From the NCBI GenBank assembly GCA_937895305.1, contig CALAXS010000759.1, positions 1 to 14,648 of the forward strand: a stretch of 14,648 nt of DNA, given 5' to 3'. The notes under the pieces are model-generated. The model was not told the DNA's origin. It did not search any database and saw only the letters and a list, made by a program, of their open reading frames with translations. A program made the position numbers and the translations under genes. Positions 6,481-13,769 of this stretch are shown piece by piece. The stretch's first letter is position 1. Each line of letters opens with the position of its first letter. The stretch is from an uncultured bacterium. Its GTDB lineage: Bacteria; Hydrogenedentota; Hydrogenedentia; Hydrogenedentales; JAEUWI01.

Positions 6481-7247
6481 TGGGCCTTGTTGATACCCAT
6501 TGCCACCTCCAGAGCAAGCGTTTTCATGATGACCAGGAAGCCGCGATAACCGCTTCGCTGGAACGTCTGGACTGGCTGGTCGTTATTGGTGATGATGTTC
6601 CGTCGAGTGAAGCAGGGCTGAAGCTGGTGCGGGAACAGGTTTATGCGGTGGTGGGGGTGCACCCCTATTACGCAAAGGACATGGACGATGCCATGCTGGC
6701 GCGGGTACGCACATTGGCCGGGGAGCCGGGGGTGATTGGGTTGGGGGAGATGGGGCTGGATTATTTCAATGAGTACTCACCTCGCGAAGATCAGGCGCGC
6801 GCTTTTCACATGCAGCTTGAGTTGGCCTGTGACCTTGACCTGCCCATTGTTATCCATAACCGCGAGGCTGATGCGGATTGCTATGCTATCCTGAGTGACT
6901 ATGCGGACCGACTCAAGGGTTGCATCATGCACTGCTTCGGCAGTCCTGCGGAATATGCGGAAAAGTTTGTCGATCTGGGATTCTATATTTCTTTTGCCGG
7001 GAATGTTACCTTTGCCAAGGCGCAACAGTTGCGTGATGCTGTAGCGGTGGTACCCCTGGACCGTTTGCTGGTAGAGACCGATGCGCCCTATCTTGCGCCT
7101 GTGCCCGTGCGTGGTAAACGCTGTGAGCCGTGGTATGTGGAACACACTGCTGCGTGTATCGCGGCGTTGAAGGGCGTGGATGTTGATAGTTTCGCAGATC
7201 AAACAACGGCGAATGCCCATCGGGTTTATGGGCTGACGCAGCTTTAG
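6480..7247 (+). CDS. tatD: TatD-family metal-dependent hydrolase (DNase)
   Basis: The 255-residue protein is a complete TatD amidohydrolase-superfamily TIM barrel. Metal ligands can be placed at H7 and H9 (DTHCH), E90 (GLGEMGLDYF), H126 (VIHNRE), H151 (MHCFGS) and D201 (ETDAPYL). Family members are Mg2+-dependent 3'-5' exonucleases or DNases acting in DNA repair and turnover. Despite the name they have no role in Tat export. The ATG shares one base with the ricT stop (TAATG), so translation is coupled. Co-location with tmk, holB and ricT resembles the Bacillus order tmk-holB-yaaT followed nearby by the tatD homologue yabD. No signal peptide is seen. Confidence 0.93.
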   Translation: MGLVDTHCHLQSKRFHDDQEAAITASLERLDWLVVIGDDVPSSEAGLKLVREQVYAVVGVHPYYAKDMDDAMLARVRTLAGEPGVIGLGEMGLDYFNEYSPREDQARAFHMQLELACDLDLPIVIHNREADADCYAILSDYADRLKGCIMHCFGSPAEYAEKFVDLGFYISFAGNVTFAKAQQLRDAVAVVPLDRLLVETDAPYLAPVPVRGKRCEPWYVEHTAACIAALKGVDVDSFADQTTANAHRVYGLTQL

Positions 7248-7265
7248 TCCAGGAAGGAGTGCCTC

Positions 7266-8546
7266 ATGAAGAGTTGGATTGCCCTAAGTGTTGTAATCAT
7301 AACCTTTTTTTCTGGAGTCGCCCAGGCGGCTGAGGCACAACGACCCAATGTGGTTCTTATCATGGCGGATGATTTGGGCGTGGAAGGCCTGGGTTGTTAT
7401 GGCGGTGCGAGCTACAAGACACCCAACCTGGACGCTATGGCTGCGGAGGGGGTGCGTTTTACACATTGTTATTCTCAACCCTTGTGTACCCCTTCGCGTG
7501 TGCAGATCATGACGGGGAAATATAATTTCAGAAACTACAAAGCCTTTGGCCATCTGGATCCCGGGGAGACCACCTTCGCACATATCTTAAAGGCTGGCGG
7601 TTATCGTACCTGTGTTGTGGGGAAGTGGCAGCTCTGGGGTCGTCATGATCAGTGGGTGGGCACGGGGTCCACACCTGCACAGGCGGGATTCGATAATTCT
7701 TGTGTGTGGCAGATTGAAGAAAAGTCCAATCGGTACGCAGAACCGGGTCTGAACATCGATGGCAATGCGTTGGAAGTGTTTAAGGGGGCGTATGGCCCTG
7801 AGATGTTCGCCGATTATGCAGTGGATTTTATTCAGAAGAACAAAGAGGAACCCTTCTTTCTCTACTTCCCCATGGCGTTGACCCATAACCCGTTCACCCC
7901 CACACCCGACTCTGAAATCTGGACTGAGGGGAATCGGCATAAAGATCGGCCGATTTATTTGCAAGATATGGTGGCGTACATGGACAAAATTGTGGGACGT
8001 ATATCAAAGACGCTGGAAGACGAAGGCATTGCGGAGAATACGTTGTTGCTCTTTACCACGGATAATGGCACCCACAAAGACATTCTGAGCAAGATGGAAG
8101 GTGGCGGCAGAATTCAAGGCAAAAAAGGGGAGACGACGGATGCGGGGACCCATGTACCGTTGATTGCCCATTGGCCTGGTCGCGCTGCGAAGGGCGTGGA
8201 GACGGATGACCTCGTTGACTTTACGGATTTTTTGCCAACCTTGCTGGAGGCGACCGGGGTAGCAGCACCTGTAGGGCATCATCTTGATGGGCAAAGTTTT
8301 CTGCCGCAGGTATTGGGTAAGGCGACGCCGCCTCGGGAATGGATCTATTGCTACTACAAGCCGGATTGGGGGGCCTTTTCCAGGTCTGTTTTTGCCAGGG
8401 ATCAGTCGTATAAACTTTATGAAGATGGACGTTTTTATCATGTTGCTACGGACCCCCTTGAAGAAAAGAGTCTGGATGGGAAGCTGGATGGTGAAGCGAA
8501 GGCAGCGCATAAAAAACTTCAGGCTGCGCTGGAGCAGTATCAATAA
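7266..8546 (+). CDS. secreted formylglycine-dependent sulfatase
   Basis: This 426-residue type I sulfatase hydrolyses sulfate esters, probably of a carbohydrate. A signal peptide (residues 1-21, ending VAQA) predicts export. Metal ligands D35-D36 (MADDLG) are followed by the maturation motif CTPSR (C74-R78), whose cysteine is converted to formylglycine by FGE or anSME. The second metal site is TTDNG (264-268). The C-terminal domain closes with HVATDPLEEKSLDG. The SD AGGAAGGAG (7251-7259) is strong. It follows tatD by only 18 bases, so it may be co-transcribed with housekeeping genes, which is unusual for a polysaccharide-degrading enzyme. The exact substrate cannot be deduced; arylsulfatase A-like is the safest subfamily label. 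No maturase gene is in view. Confidence 0.92.
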   Translation: MKSWIALSVVIITFFSGVAQAAEAQRPNVVLIMADDLGVEGLGCYGGASYKTPNLDAMAAEGVRFTHCYSQPLCTPSRVQIMTGKYNFRNYKAFGHLDPGETTFAHILKAGGYRTCVVGKWQLWGRHDQWVGTGSTPAQAGFDNSCVWQIEEKSNRYAEPGLNIDGNALEVFKGAYGPEMFADYAVDFIQKNKEEPFFLYFPMALTHNPFTPTPDSEIWTEGNRHKDRPIYLQDMVAYMDKIVGRISKTLEDEGIAENTLLLFTTDNGTHKDILSKMEGGGRIQGKKGETTDAGTHVPLIAHWPGRAAKGVETDDLVDFTDFLPTLLEATGVAAPVGHHLDGQSFLPQVLGKATPPREWIYCYYKPDWGAFSRSVFARDQSYKLYEDGRFYHVATDPLEEKSLDGKLDGEAKAAHKKLQAALEQYQ

Positions 8547-8641
8547 TGTGTAAAGTGGATGTTCAGCAGAGCTGGGATGTGGATGACGTGCAGAACGATT
8601 CCGCCCTTGCGCTGGATAGCGACTTCTTTACAGATTCCTGA
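8546..8641 (+). CDS. possible 31-residue acidic ORF coupled to the sulfatase
   Basis: An ATG at 8546 shares one base with the sulfatase stop (TAATG) and opens a 31-codon frame ending at TGA 8639-8641. The peptide is rich in aspartate and ends LALDSDFFTDS. GGAG at 8531-8534 could serve as SD. I do not recognise it. Downstream of its stop the coding-like signal continues in another frame (8642-8723, reading EFVSLWTELMKQYPGHGQF), which is joined if one base is removed near 8638. It could therefore be a genuine short gene, a decayed longer one, or a sequencing error. Confidence 0.3.
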   Translation: MCKVDVQQSWDVDDVQNDSALALDSDFFTDS

Positions 8642-8723
8642 ATTTGTGTCACTATGGACGGAGCTTATGAAGCAGTATCCGGGTCATGGGCAGTTTGACC
8701 ACAATACACTTTCAGGAGGTTGT

Positions 8724-9299
8724 ATGTCTGTTCAGCAAAATGTCGTGGACTGCCCTATCTGTGGACACAAAATGGCGCGTGCCCAGATGAGCCAGGGTAC
8801 CTGCCCGGCCTGTGGTGTAAGTCTGGCTATGGCCGGTGGAATGGGTGAAGATATATTGGGGAGCCGACCGGCAGCGCCTCGTAGTCCAGCGACTACACAA
8901 AATCAGCAATCCTGGACGGATTGGATAAAAGGCATTGCGCTACACTCTATACTCTGGGGAACGGCGGGTGCGGCTGTGGGGGGCGCAGTGCTCATGATGG
9001 TGTGCTATATGTTGATGCGGGGATCGGGTATGACGGTTATCATGACAGGTGCCAGTACAGGTATGGTGTTGGGTGGTATTCTTGGGGGTACAGCAGGTGC
9101 TGTATTCAAGATGGAGCTGGAATGGCTTCCATCGCTCCTGGTGGGGGTCATTATCGGTGTGGGCACTACGGTGGTGCAGTATTTTGTAGAGTATAGCTTC
9201 ATCGCGCCACCGGATAACCCGGTATTCCAGTTTGTCGCTATGGGCCTGATGGCTGGTCTTGTTGCTGGTGCAGGTTCACTGGGTGCTAGAGCATTTTAA
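8724..9299 (+). CDS. zinc-ribbon protein with four Gly-rich membrane segments
   Basis: The 191-residue product has a four-cysteine zinc ribbon, CPIC (C10, C13) and CPAC (C27, C30). A short polar linker rich in P, S, Q and T (about 48-65) follows. Four hydrophobic, glycine-dense segments come next, at about 71-97, 103-128, 135-159 and 167-187. The cytosolic N-terminal ribbon and the GxxxG-rich helices suggest a small integral membrane protein with tightly packed helices; its function is unknown. The start is set by AGGAGGT (8714-8720). The frame is open upstream to an ATG at 8559, but that extension lacks an SD and is not needed. The last codons and stop lie inside the left arm of the foldback element at 9287. 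I do not recognise a named family. Confidence 0.75.
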   Translation: MSVQQNVVDCPICGHKMARAQMSQGTCPACGVSLAMAGGMGEDILGSRPAAPRSPATTQNQQSWTDWIKGIALHSILWGTAGAAVGGAVLMMVCYMLMRGSGMTVIMTGASTGMVLGGILGGTAGAVFKMELEWLPSLLVGVIIGVGTTVVQYFVEYSFIAPPDNPVFQFVAMGLMAGLVAGAGSLGARAF

Positions 9300-9447
9300 C
9301 AAATTATTGTTACGAATCTGCTTGTTGTGGCATCGGTTGGCTGCGTCACAAAAACTCACCGTAGCCTGCTATGCCTCCGTTTTTGTTTCTTGCCAACCTT
9401 GTCCTCACTGACGCAGCTCCGTATCTATAATTTGTTAAAGCGCTCTA
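9287..9447 (+). repeat. 161-bp imperfect foldback element, MITE-like
   Basis: The 35-nt ends 9287-9321 and 9413-9447 are inverted copies with six mismatches. Their core TTAACAAATTA (9297-9307) and TAATTTGTTAA (9429-9439) is perfect. Nested inside are GGTTGGC (9335-9341) with GCCAACC (9392-9398), CAAAAAC (9349-9355) with GTTTTTG (9379-9385), and CGTAG (9360-9364) with CTATG (9369-9373). All four pairings are mutually compatible, so the whole element can fold into one long hairpin. An alternative pairing, GCTGCGTCA (9340-9348) with TGACGCAGC (9409-9417), competes. The outermost bases are TA on both sides, as in IS630/Tc1-type insertions, but TA is self-complementary, so this is weak support. 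No coding capacity. The family and mobility are inferred. Confidence 0.6.
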
Positions 9448-9501
9448 AGATTTATTTTGAATAATCCGTGTGTGCGAGCTTTTGTATCACGTACCTGATA
9501 A
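9448..9501. other. AT-rich spacer between convergent genes
   Basis: Between the foldback element and the minus-strand terminator there are about 54 bases of AT-rich sequence in which I see no gene, promoter or structure. Confidence 0.5.
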
Positions 9502-9531
9502 AACCCCCTGCAGATAGATCTACAGGGGGTT
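9502..9531 (-). terminator. terminator of the DUF1800-DUF1501 unit
   Basis: AACCCCCTG (9502-9510) is the exact complement of CAGGGGGTT (9523-9531) across a 12-base loop. Read on the minus strand, the stem is followed by TTTTAT. It lies 31 bases beyond the stop of the DUF1501 gene. On the plus strand no T tract follows, so it mainly serves the minus strand. Confidence 0.7.
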
Positions 9532-9562
9532 ATGTCGGATACATTGAAAATGGCTAATAGCC

Positions 9563-10855
9563 TTAGACTGTTGTTATCCCCTGGAATGTGGGTGCGTAAT
9601 TGGGGAAGACGGTCGCGAGGTTGTTGTTACCCAATCGGTTTTGCACGATCTCTGCGAGGACATCGCGGTAGTCGATGGTCACATCGAGGTCTTGTCCTTC
9701 GTAGAGGTCTTCTCCCTCCAGGCCGGGCCATTGGGTAATGACCTGGCCGCCATTGATGTTGTTTCCCAAGACAAACATACAACCACCATGACCATGGTCG
9801 GTACCGCCACTTCCATTTTGCCATGCGACCCGCCCGAATTCGGACATGACCACTACAGTTACATTGTAATCGCCCGAGGCGATGACATCAGCGTGGAATG
9901 CGCCGAGGGAATCAGCCAGGGATTGCATGTTGTTGGCCATGAAACCCGTGATAGACCCCTGGTTAACATGGGTGTCCCAGCTTCCGGCATCCATAGCAAT
10001 GGCTTCAACTCCTGCTTCGGCTTTAATGAGGGCAGCAGTGGCTTTCAGGCCGCGGGACAGGTTGTCGTTTTCGGGGTAAACAGCACTTCCAGCAGGCACA
10101 TAGTTTTCAAAATCGATGCTGTCCAGTAAATCAAACACAGCCTGTGTGTTTTCGGCTGATGTCTTCAGTGGTTCTGCTGCATTAGCGTACAGGGCTTCAA
10201 GCGTAAGAAGACGCTGTTCAGGATTGCCGCCCCCCAGACTCAGTGAAAAATCAGCGGGGTTCGGGATGGGTAGCGTTTGTGGACTGCCGAGGAGCATGTC
10301 GGGTATAGCATTACTGATACTGGCTGCACGTAAAACGGCCTGTGCATCCATTGGTGCACTGTTCAATATGTGTCGTCCCAACCACCCGGTATCCAGGCCG
10401 TTGTTACCCGGCTCGCCCGTTTCCATAAAGTACTGTGCATCAAAGTGGGAGCGTGTATCGTCCTGTGAACCACAGGCATGAACTACACATAAATCCAGGG
10501 CATCAAACGCGGGGAGCAGCCCGGTCATGGCGGGGGGGAGCATGAAAAAGTCATCCAGTGCTGTACCTGCATTGGGATCGCCACTGTCGGGCCGGGGCAC
10601 ACTTATAGATGGACGAAGCGCATAGTAGCGGTCCTCGAAATAGGGTGTACAGAGGGTAAGACCATCCGCGCCACCCCGCAGATAAATCGAAATGATGACA
10701 TCACGATCGGAGTTTTCTGCACCTGCGAAAGCAACGCGGGGCATCCAGGCGGGTGCTGCCATGAGTGCACTGAGTGAGACAGCGCTTCCTTTCAGAAATG
10801 CACGTCGATTGAGATTGTTATATTCCTGGCATCCGTTACAGGTTGGTTTAGTCAT
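9563..10855 (-). CDS. Tat-exported DUF1501 protein
   Basis: The 430-residue product has a twin-arginine signal, NRRAFLKG at residues 16-23 followed by a hydrophobic stretch to about residue 44 (AFA), predicting folded export. The mature part carries DUF1501 hallmarks: YLRGGADGL (58-66), SHFDAQ (136-141), GSWDTH (291-296), MSEFGR (337-342) and GTDHGHGG (351-358). From memory the family belongs to the alkaline phosphatase/sulfatase-like clan; its substrate is unknown. An extra CNGC pair (C6, C9) precedes the Tat motif. The minus-strand SD AGAGGAGT lies just before the ATG. It is the second gene after DUF1800 with a 42-base gap, a pairing seen in many bacteria. Export as a cofactor-bearing enzyme is inferred from the Tat signal. 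Confidence 0.92.
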   Translation of the reverse strand: MTKPTCNGCQEYNNLNRRAFLKGSAVSLSALMAAPAWMPRVAFAGAENSDRDVIISIYLRGGADGLTLCTPYFEDRYYALRPSISVPRPDSGDPNAGTALDDFFMLPPAMTGLLPAFDALDLCVVHACGSQDDTRSHFDAQYFMETGEPGNNGLDTGWLGRHILNSAPMDAQAVLRAASISNAIPDMLLGSPQTLPIPNPADFSLSLGGGNPEQRLLTLEALYANAAEPLKTSAENTQAVFDLLDSIDFENYVPAGSAVYPENDNLSRGLKATAALIKAEAGVEAIAMDAGSWDTHVNQGSITGFMANNMQSLADSLGAFHADVIASGDYNVTVVVMSEFGRVAWQNGSGGTDHGHGGCMFVLGNNINGGQVITQWPGLEGEDLYEGQDLDVTIDYRDVLAEIVQNRLGNNNLATVFPNYAPTFQGITTV

Positions 10856-10897
10856 GGTATGTACTCCTCTTTTGGGCTGTAGATTTCTTTTTCACGT

Positions 10898-12493
10898 TTA
10901 ATACCACTGATATTCAGCAGCCGATATCGCCAGCCCGAGGGCGTATTTGCGTTGCCAGAAATTGTTGGGTGCCAGTGCCAGATAGGCCGATAGTGCGTTG
11001 CGTGTATCCGTTGACATGACACCTGCGAAATAGTGGCTGTCCACGAGATCGAGGAAATCTTCATCGGTTGCGGCATCGGTAAATTTCAGGACGTTGTAGT
11101 ACACCGTCTGATCTGCCAGGGGTACATAGGATGCGATATTCCAGCGTGAAAGGAGGAAGCCGCCCCAGAATTCGGGTTCATCGGGGTAGCCGTTCGGGGG
11201 TGCCCAGTAATAGGGGTGATTCCCCATGGTGTCGATGATGTAGCTGAAATTGTTCATGTTTACGAGAGAAGAGGGGCGTGCGCGTAAGGATGAAATTGCA
11301 AAGTGATAGGGTCGCTTTAACTTGTCGGTAGCTTGTGCGATCCAGGACTGGGCCAACGCTGCACGGACCATGGCTTTGATGTCGCCACCTGTATTCACAT
11401 AGGCGAGGGCGATAGAATCGATATAGGCCTGGGGCGGGTCATAGCCGAAAAATTGCACAGCCATTTTGCCTGCAATGAATTGTGCCGTATAGGGTGCAAT
11501 GACCGAATCCATGCTGAGGATTTCCAGGACGATTTCACCATCGCGGATACCGCCTCCTGCCGGGATGTCATAGCCCAGGAACTGTTTGGCATCGTTGTCG
11601 TGTGTATTCGGATTGAAGTAGAAGGTGCCAGCACTCGGGGTGTTACTATTGCCGTTTAAGCTCCAACCTGTAAAGCAGCGGGATACCTCTTCGATGTCTT
11701 GTTGTGTGTACAGGTTGTCGGCACCCAGGGTATGGAGTTCTAGCAATTCGCGGGCGTAGTTCTGGTTGGGGGCCTGTTTAACATTGGTGATGTTGTCCAG
11801 GTAATAGAGCATGGCGGGGCTTTTTGCGCTGGCCATGAGCAGGTCGGGGAAATTGCCGAGTGCATTGGGGCGAATCACTACGCGATCGTCAACGGGTTTT
11901 AGATAGTACTCTGCATCCTTTTTGATATAGATGCTGAAATGGTTGGTCCAGAATTCGACCATGCGCTCAAAGAGCTGGCGACGGCTGTAGGCACTGCGGA
12001 AAAAGGTTGCGCCAAAAAATTCCTGAACGGGCAGATAGTTGCCGTTATAAATAAAGTCTGCATATTGTTTGGCCGTGAAATTTAAGGTATTAAAACTATT
12101 GAGTACACCATTCAGATCCGGATCGGCGATATTCAGATGATCCAGATGGTATTCCACGTAGGCACTGTAGCCCAGGCTCGCCAGCAGATCTGCTTCACGG
12201 GCATTCTGGCCAAAGGTCATACGTGCAATGAGACGGCGTTGTAAGGCGGTCAGTGCGGGTGGCTCGGTATCGGGATAGGAATCCACGGCTGTTTTGGGTA
12301 CTACCGGGGGACACCCCGTTGCGAGAATTGCTACAGCACTTAATCCTCCCGCTAGAAAGAGCTTTTCCTGAAAGGAACTCTGCTCCATGGTTGTTTCTTG
12401 TTCTGTGTCTGAAACCGAAGCCTCTGTTTCCTCCCCCGCTAAAAGGGCCTCAACTTTTTCCACGGTCTCCGGGACGGCATGCGATGTACTCAT
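10898..12493 (-). CDS. DUF1800 protein, probable envelope-anchored
   Basis: The 531-residue product matches DUF1800: an N-terminal RRLIARMTFGQN block (86-97), then ERMVEFWTNHFSIY (176-189), PAMLYYLDN (226-234), NQNYARELLELHTLG (243-257) and CFTGWSLNG (273-281). Function is unknown; partnership with DUF1501 is conserved. A strong SD (AGGAGG, plus-strand 12498-12503) fixes the start. The first 44 residues are acidic and polar and precede a hydrophobic segment (45-59) ending ATGC at C61, which resembles a lipobox set unusually deep. A start at M36 would give a normal lipoprotein signal but lacks an SD. It is transcribed from the TATAAT box at 12535-12540 and leads the two-gene unit. Anchor type (lipid or transmembrane) is undecided. 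Confidence 0.9.
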   Translation of the reverse strand: MSTSHAVPETVEKVEALLAGEETEASVSDTEQETTMEQSSFQEKLFLAGGLSAVAILATGCPPVVPKTAVDSYPDTEPPALTALQRRLIARMTFGQNAREADLLASLGYSAYVEYHLDHLNIADPDLNGVLNSFNTLNFTAKQYADFIYNGNYLPVQEFFGATFFRSAYSRRQLFERMVEFWTNHFSIYIKKDAEYYLKPVDDRVVIRPNALGNFPDLLMASAKSPAMLYYLDNITNVKQAPNQNYARELLELHTLGADNLYTQQDIEEVSRCFTGWSLNGNSNTPSAGTFYFNPNTHDNDAKQFLGYDIPAGGGIRDGEIVLEILSMDSVIAPYTAQFIAGKMAVQFFGYDPPQAYIDSIALAYVNTGGDIKAMVRAALAQSWIAQATDKLKRPYHFAISSLRARPSSLVNMNNFSYIIDTMGNHPYYWAPPNGYPDEPEFWGGFLLSRWNIASYVPLADQTVYYNVLKFTDAATDEDFLDLVDSHYFAGVMSTDTRNALSAYLALAPNNFWQRKYALGLAISAAEYQWY

Positions 12494-12504
12494 AAATTCC
12501 TCCT

Positions 12505-12517
12505 GATGCGTCGCATC
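12505..12517. promoter_or_regulatory. palindrome in the DUF1800 leader, possible operator
   Basis: GATGCG-T-CGCATC is a perfect six-base-arm palindrome located between the predicted transcription start (near 12528) and the SD of the DUF1800 gene, directly abutting the SD. A one-base centre is too tight for an RNA hairpin loop, so a DNA-binding site is more likely. The regulator is unknown. Confidence 0.35.
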
Positions 12518-12534
12518 GTTCCGGTGCCTACCAA

Positions 12535-12540
12535 ATTATA
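12535..12540 (-). promoter_or_regulatory. -10 box of the DUF1800-DUF1501 promoter
   Basis: On the minus strand the sequence reads GGGTATAATTTG, a perfect TATAAT. No good -35 box is found at 16-18 bases (TAACCC at 17), so an activator may be needed. The leader to the ATG would be about 35 bases. Confidence 0.55.
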
Positions 12541-12571
12541 CCCGCAAGATGCAGAAAGGGTTACATAGGCT

Positions 12572-12592
12572 ACAAAGTATTTTGCACTTTGT
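12572..12592. promoter_or_regulatory. inverted repeat upstream of the DUF1800 promoter
   Basis: ACAAAGT (12572-12578) and ACTTTGT (12586-12592) are perfect inverted copies separated by seven bases. The repeat is centred roughly 55 bases upstream of the predicted start of the minus-strand transcript, a usual place for an activator site. It has no T tract in either direction. The rest of the gap, 12593-12684, shows no gene or clear terminator for the permease. Confidence 0.3.
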
Positions 12593-12684
12593 TTCAGGGA
12601 GGGCTGTATTTTCGCAGTTTAAGTGCTTTGCATGCTAGCGTTTTTGATGGCTAACCCGGTGCTAAGTGTTTTATGAATCCGAGC

Positions 12685-13704
12685 TTAAGCCTGTTTGCGC
12701 TGGAAGACGACCGCAGCAACAATAATTGCACCGGTGAGCATGAGACGACTAGCTTCGCCAACGGCGTTGATGCTGAGGATTTTATCGAGATAGCCGATAG
12801 TGAGACAGCCAATAAGGGTGAGGAGTACCGAGCCGCGCCCGCCCATAAGGCTGGTACCGCCGATGACGACCATGGCGATGGCGGTGAGTTCATAGGTCGC
12901 GCCGGACTCAGGATCGCCCTGGTATTCCTGTGCTGCCTGACAGACACCGGCGATGGCTGCAAAGGCACCGCAAAGTGCATAGGCCAGGATCTTCGTGCGG
13001 GTTACGGGCAGGCCGGAAAGACGTGCAGCTTCTTCGTTGCCCCCGATAGCATAGAGGTGTCGTCCAACATGGAGGTGGGCCAGCAGGATCCAGGTGAGTA
13101 GCACGCATACCAGAAAGATGAGCGTGACCATTGCGATGTTATCGCCCAGTACGCGCATATCCAGTGTGGAGAAAATGGGGGGGAGATCCTTGAGTGTGGT
13201 GCTCAGGTCTTCATTTTGCACATAGGTCGAAATCTTCTGGCCCCCTGATGCGAATTTGGCGAGGCCCCGCGCGAAGACCATCATGGCCAACGTGACAATA
13301 AAAGGTTGCATGTTGAGGCGGGCCATGAGCGTGCCCGAAACTCCGCCGAGTAGAAGACCGATGAGAATGCACAGGGGAATAGCGAGCCAGGCTGACCACC
13401 CGTAATGAATGGTCATGAGCGAAAAGAGTACGGCGTTGAGTCCTAGCACACTCCCAACCGACAAATCGATACCTCCCGTGATGATGACGAGGGTCATGCC
13501 ACAGGCGAGCATGCCGTAGACCGAGACCTGTCGCAGCATATCGCGGTGGGTTTGCCATTTGTAAAAGGCGCCATCCGGGCTGAAGAAGTTGTAACCGTCT
13601 TCGGGTGCTGTGCTGCTGTCCGCGCTGAATATGAGGCCCAGCGCGAAAACAATAATCATGGCCGCCAAAGCCCGAACGATAGGTGAACTGAAAAAGTTGC
13701 TCAT
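12685..13704 (-). CDS. RbsC-type sugar ABC transporter permease
   Basis: The 339-residue protein is the membrane subunit of a ribose/xylose/AI-2-type importer (BPD_transp_2 family). It has the signature TGGIDLSVGSVLGL (76-89), the cytoplasmic coupling region GGNEEAARLSGLPVTRTK (221-238) and the C-terminal VIGGTSLMGGRGS (280-292). About eight to ten hydrophobic segments are visible. A periplasmic stretch at about 28-55 is longer than in E. coli RbsC. SD AAGGAA lies just upstream of the ATG. Neither an RbsA-type ATPase nor a binding protein is next to it: the upstream neighbour is divergent and the downstream one is unrelated. Substrate cannot be told from sequence. It either works with subunits encoded elsewhere or is a stranded remnant of a cluster. 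Confidence 0.92.
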   Translation of the reverse strand: MSNFFSSPIVRALAAMIIVFALGLIFSADSSTAPEDGYNFFSPDGAFYKWQTHRDMLRQVSVYGMLACGMTLVIITGGIDLSVGSVLGLNAVLFSLMTIHYGWSAWLAIPLCILIGLLLGGVSGTLMARLNMQPFIVTLAMMVFARGLAKFASGGQKISTYVQNEDLSTTLKDLPPIFSTLDMRVLGDNIAMVTLIFLVCVLLTWILLAHLHVGRHLYAIGGNEEAARLSGLPVTRTKILAYALCGAFAAIAGVCQAAQEYQGDPESGATYELTAIAMVVIGGTSLMGGRGSVLLTLIGCLTIGYLDKILSINAVGEASRLMLTGAIIVAAVVFQRKQA

Positions 13705-13769
13705 GAATTCCTTATTCCCGGATTGCCTCTAGGCTAGCACCCGCTCCGGGGGGATGCAAGCTGGAAAGG

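Noticed and set aside
8559..8723. Upstream ATG extending the zinc-ribbon membrane protein
   Set aside because: No SD precedes 8559, while AGGAGGT immediately precedes ATG 8724 and the ribbon begins directly after it.
9287..9447. Integron attC site
   Set aside because: The ends read TTTTAAC and GTTAAAG, each missing the last required base of the RYYYAAC/GTTRRRY core, and no integrase or cassette array is present.
10116..10481. Plus-strand open frames inside the DUF1501 and DUF1800 genes (also near 9641, 11333 and 12673)
   Set aside because: They are shadows of well-supported minus-strand genes with no SD or recognisable domain.
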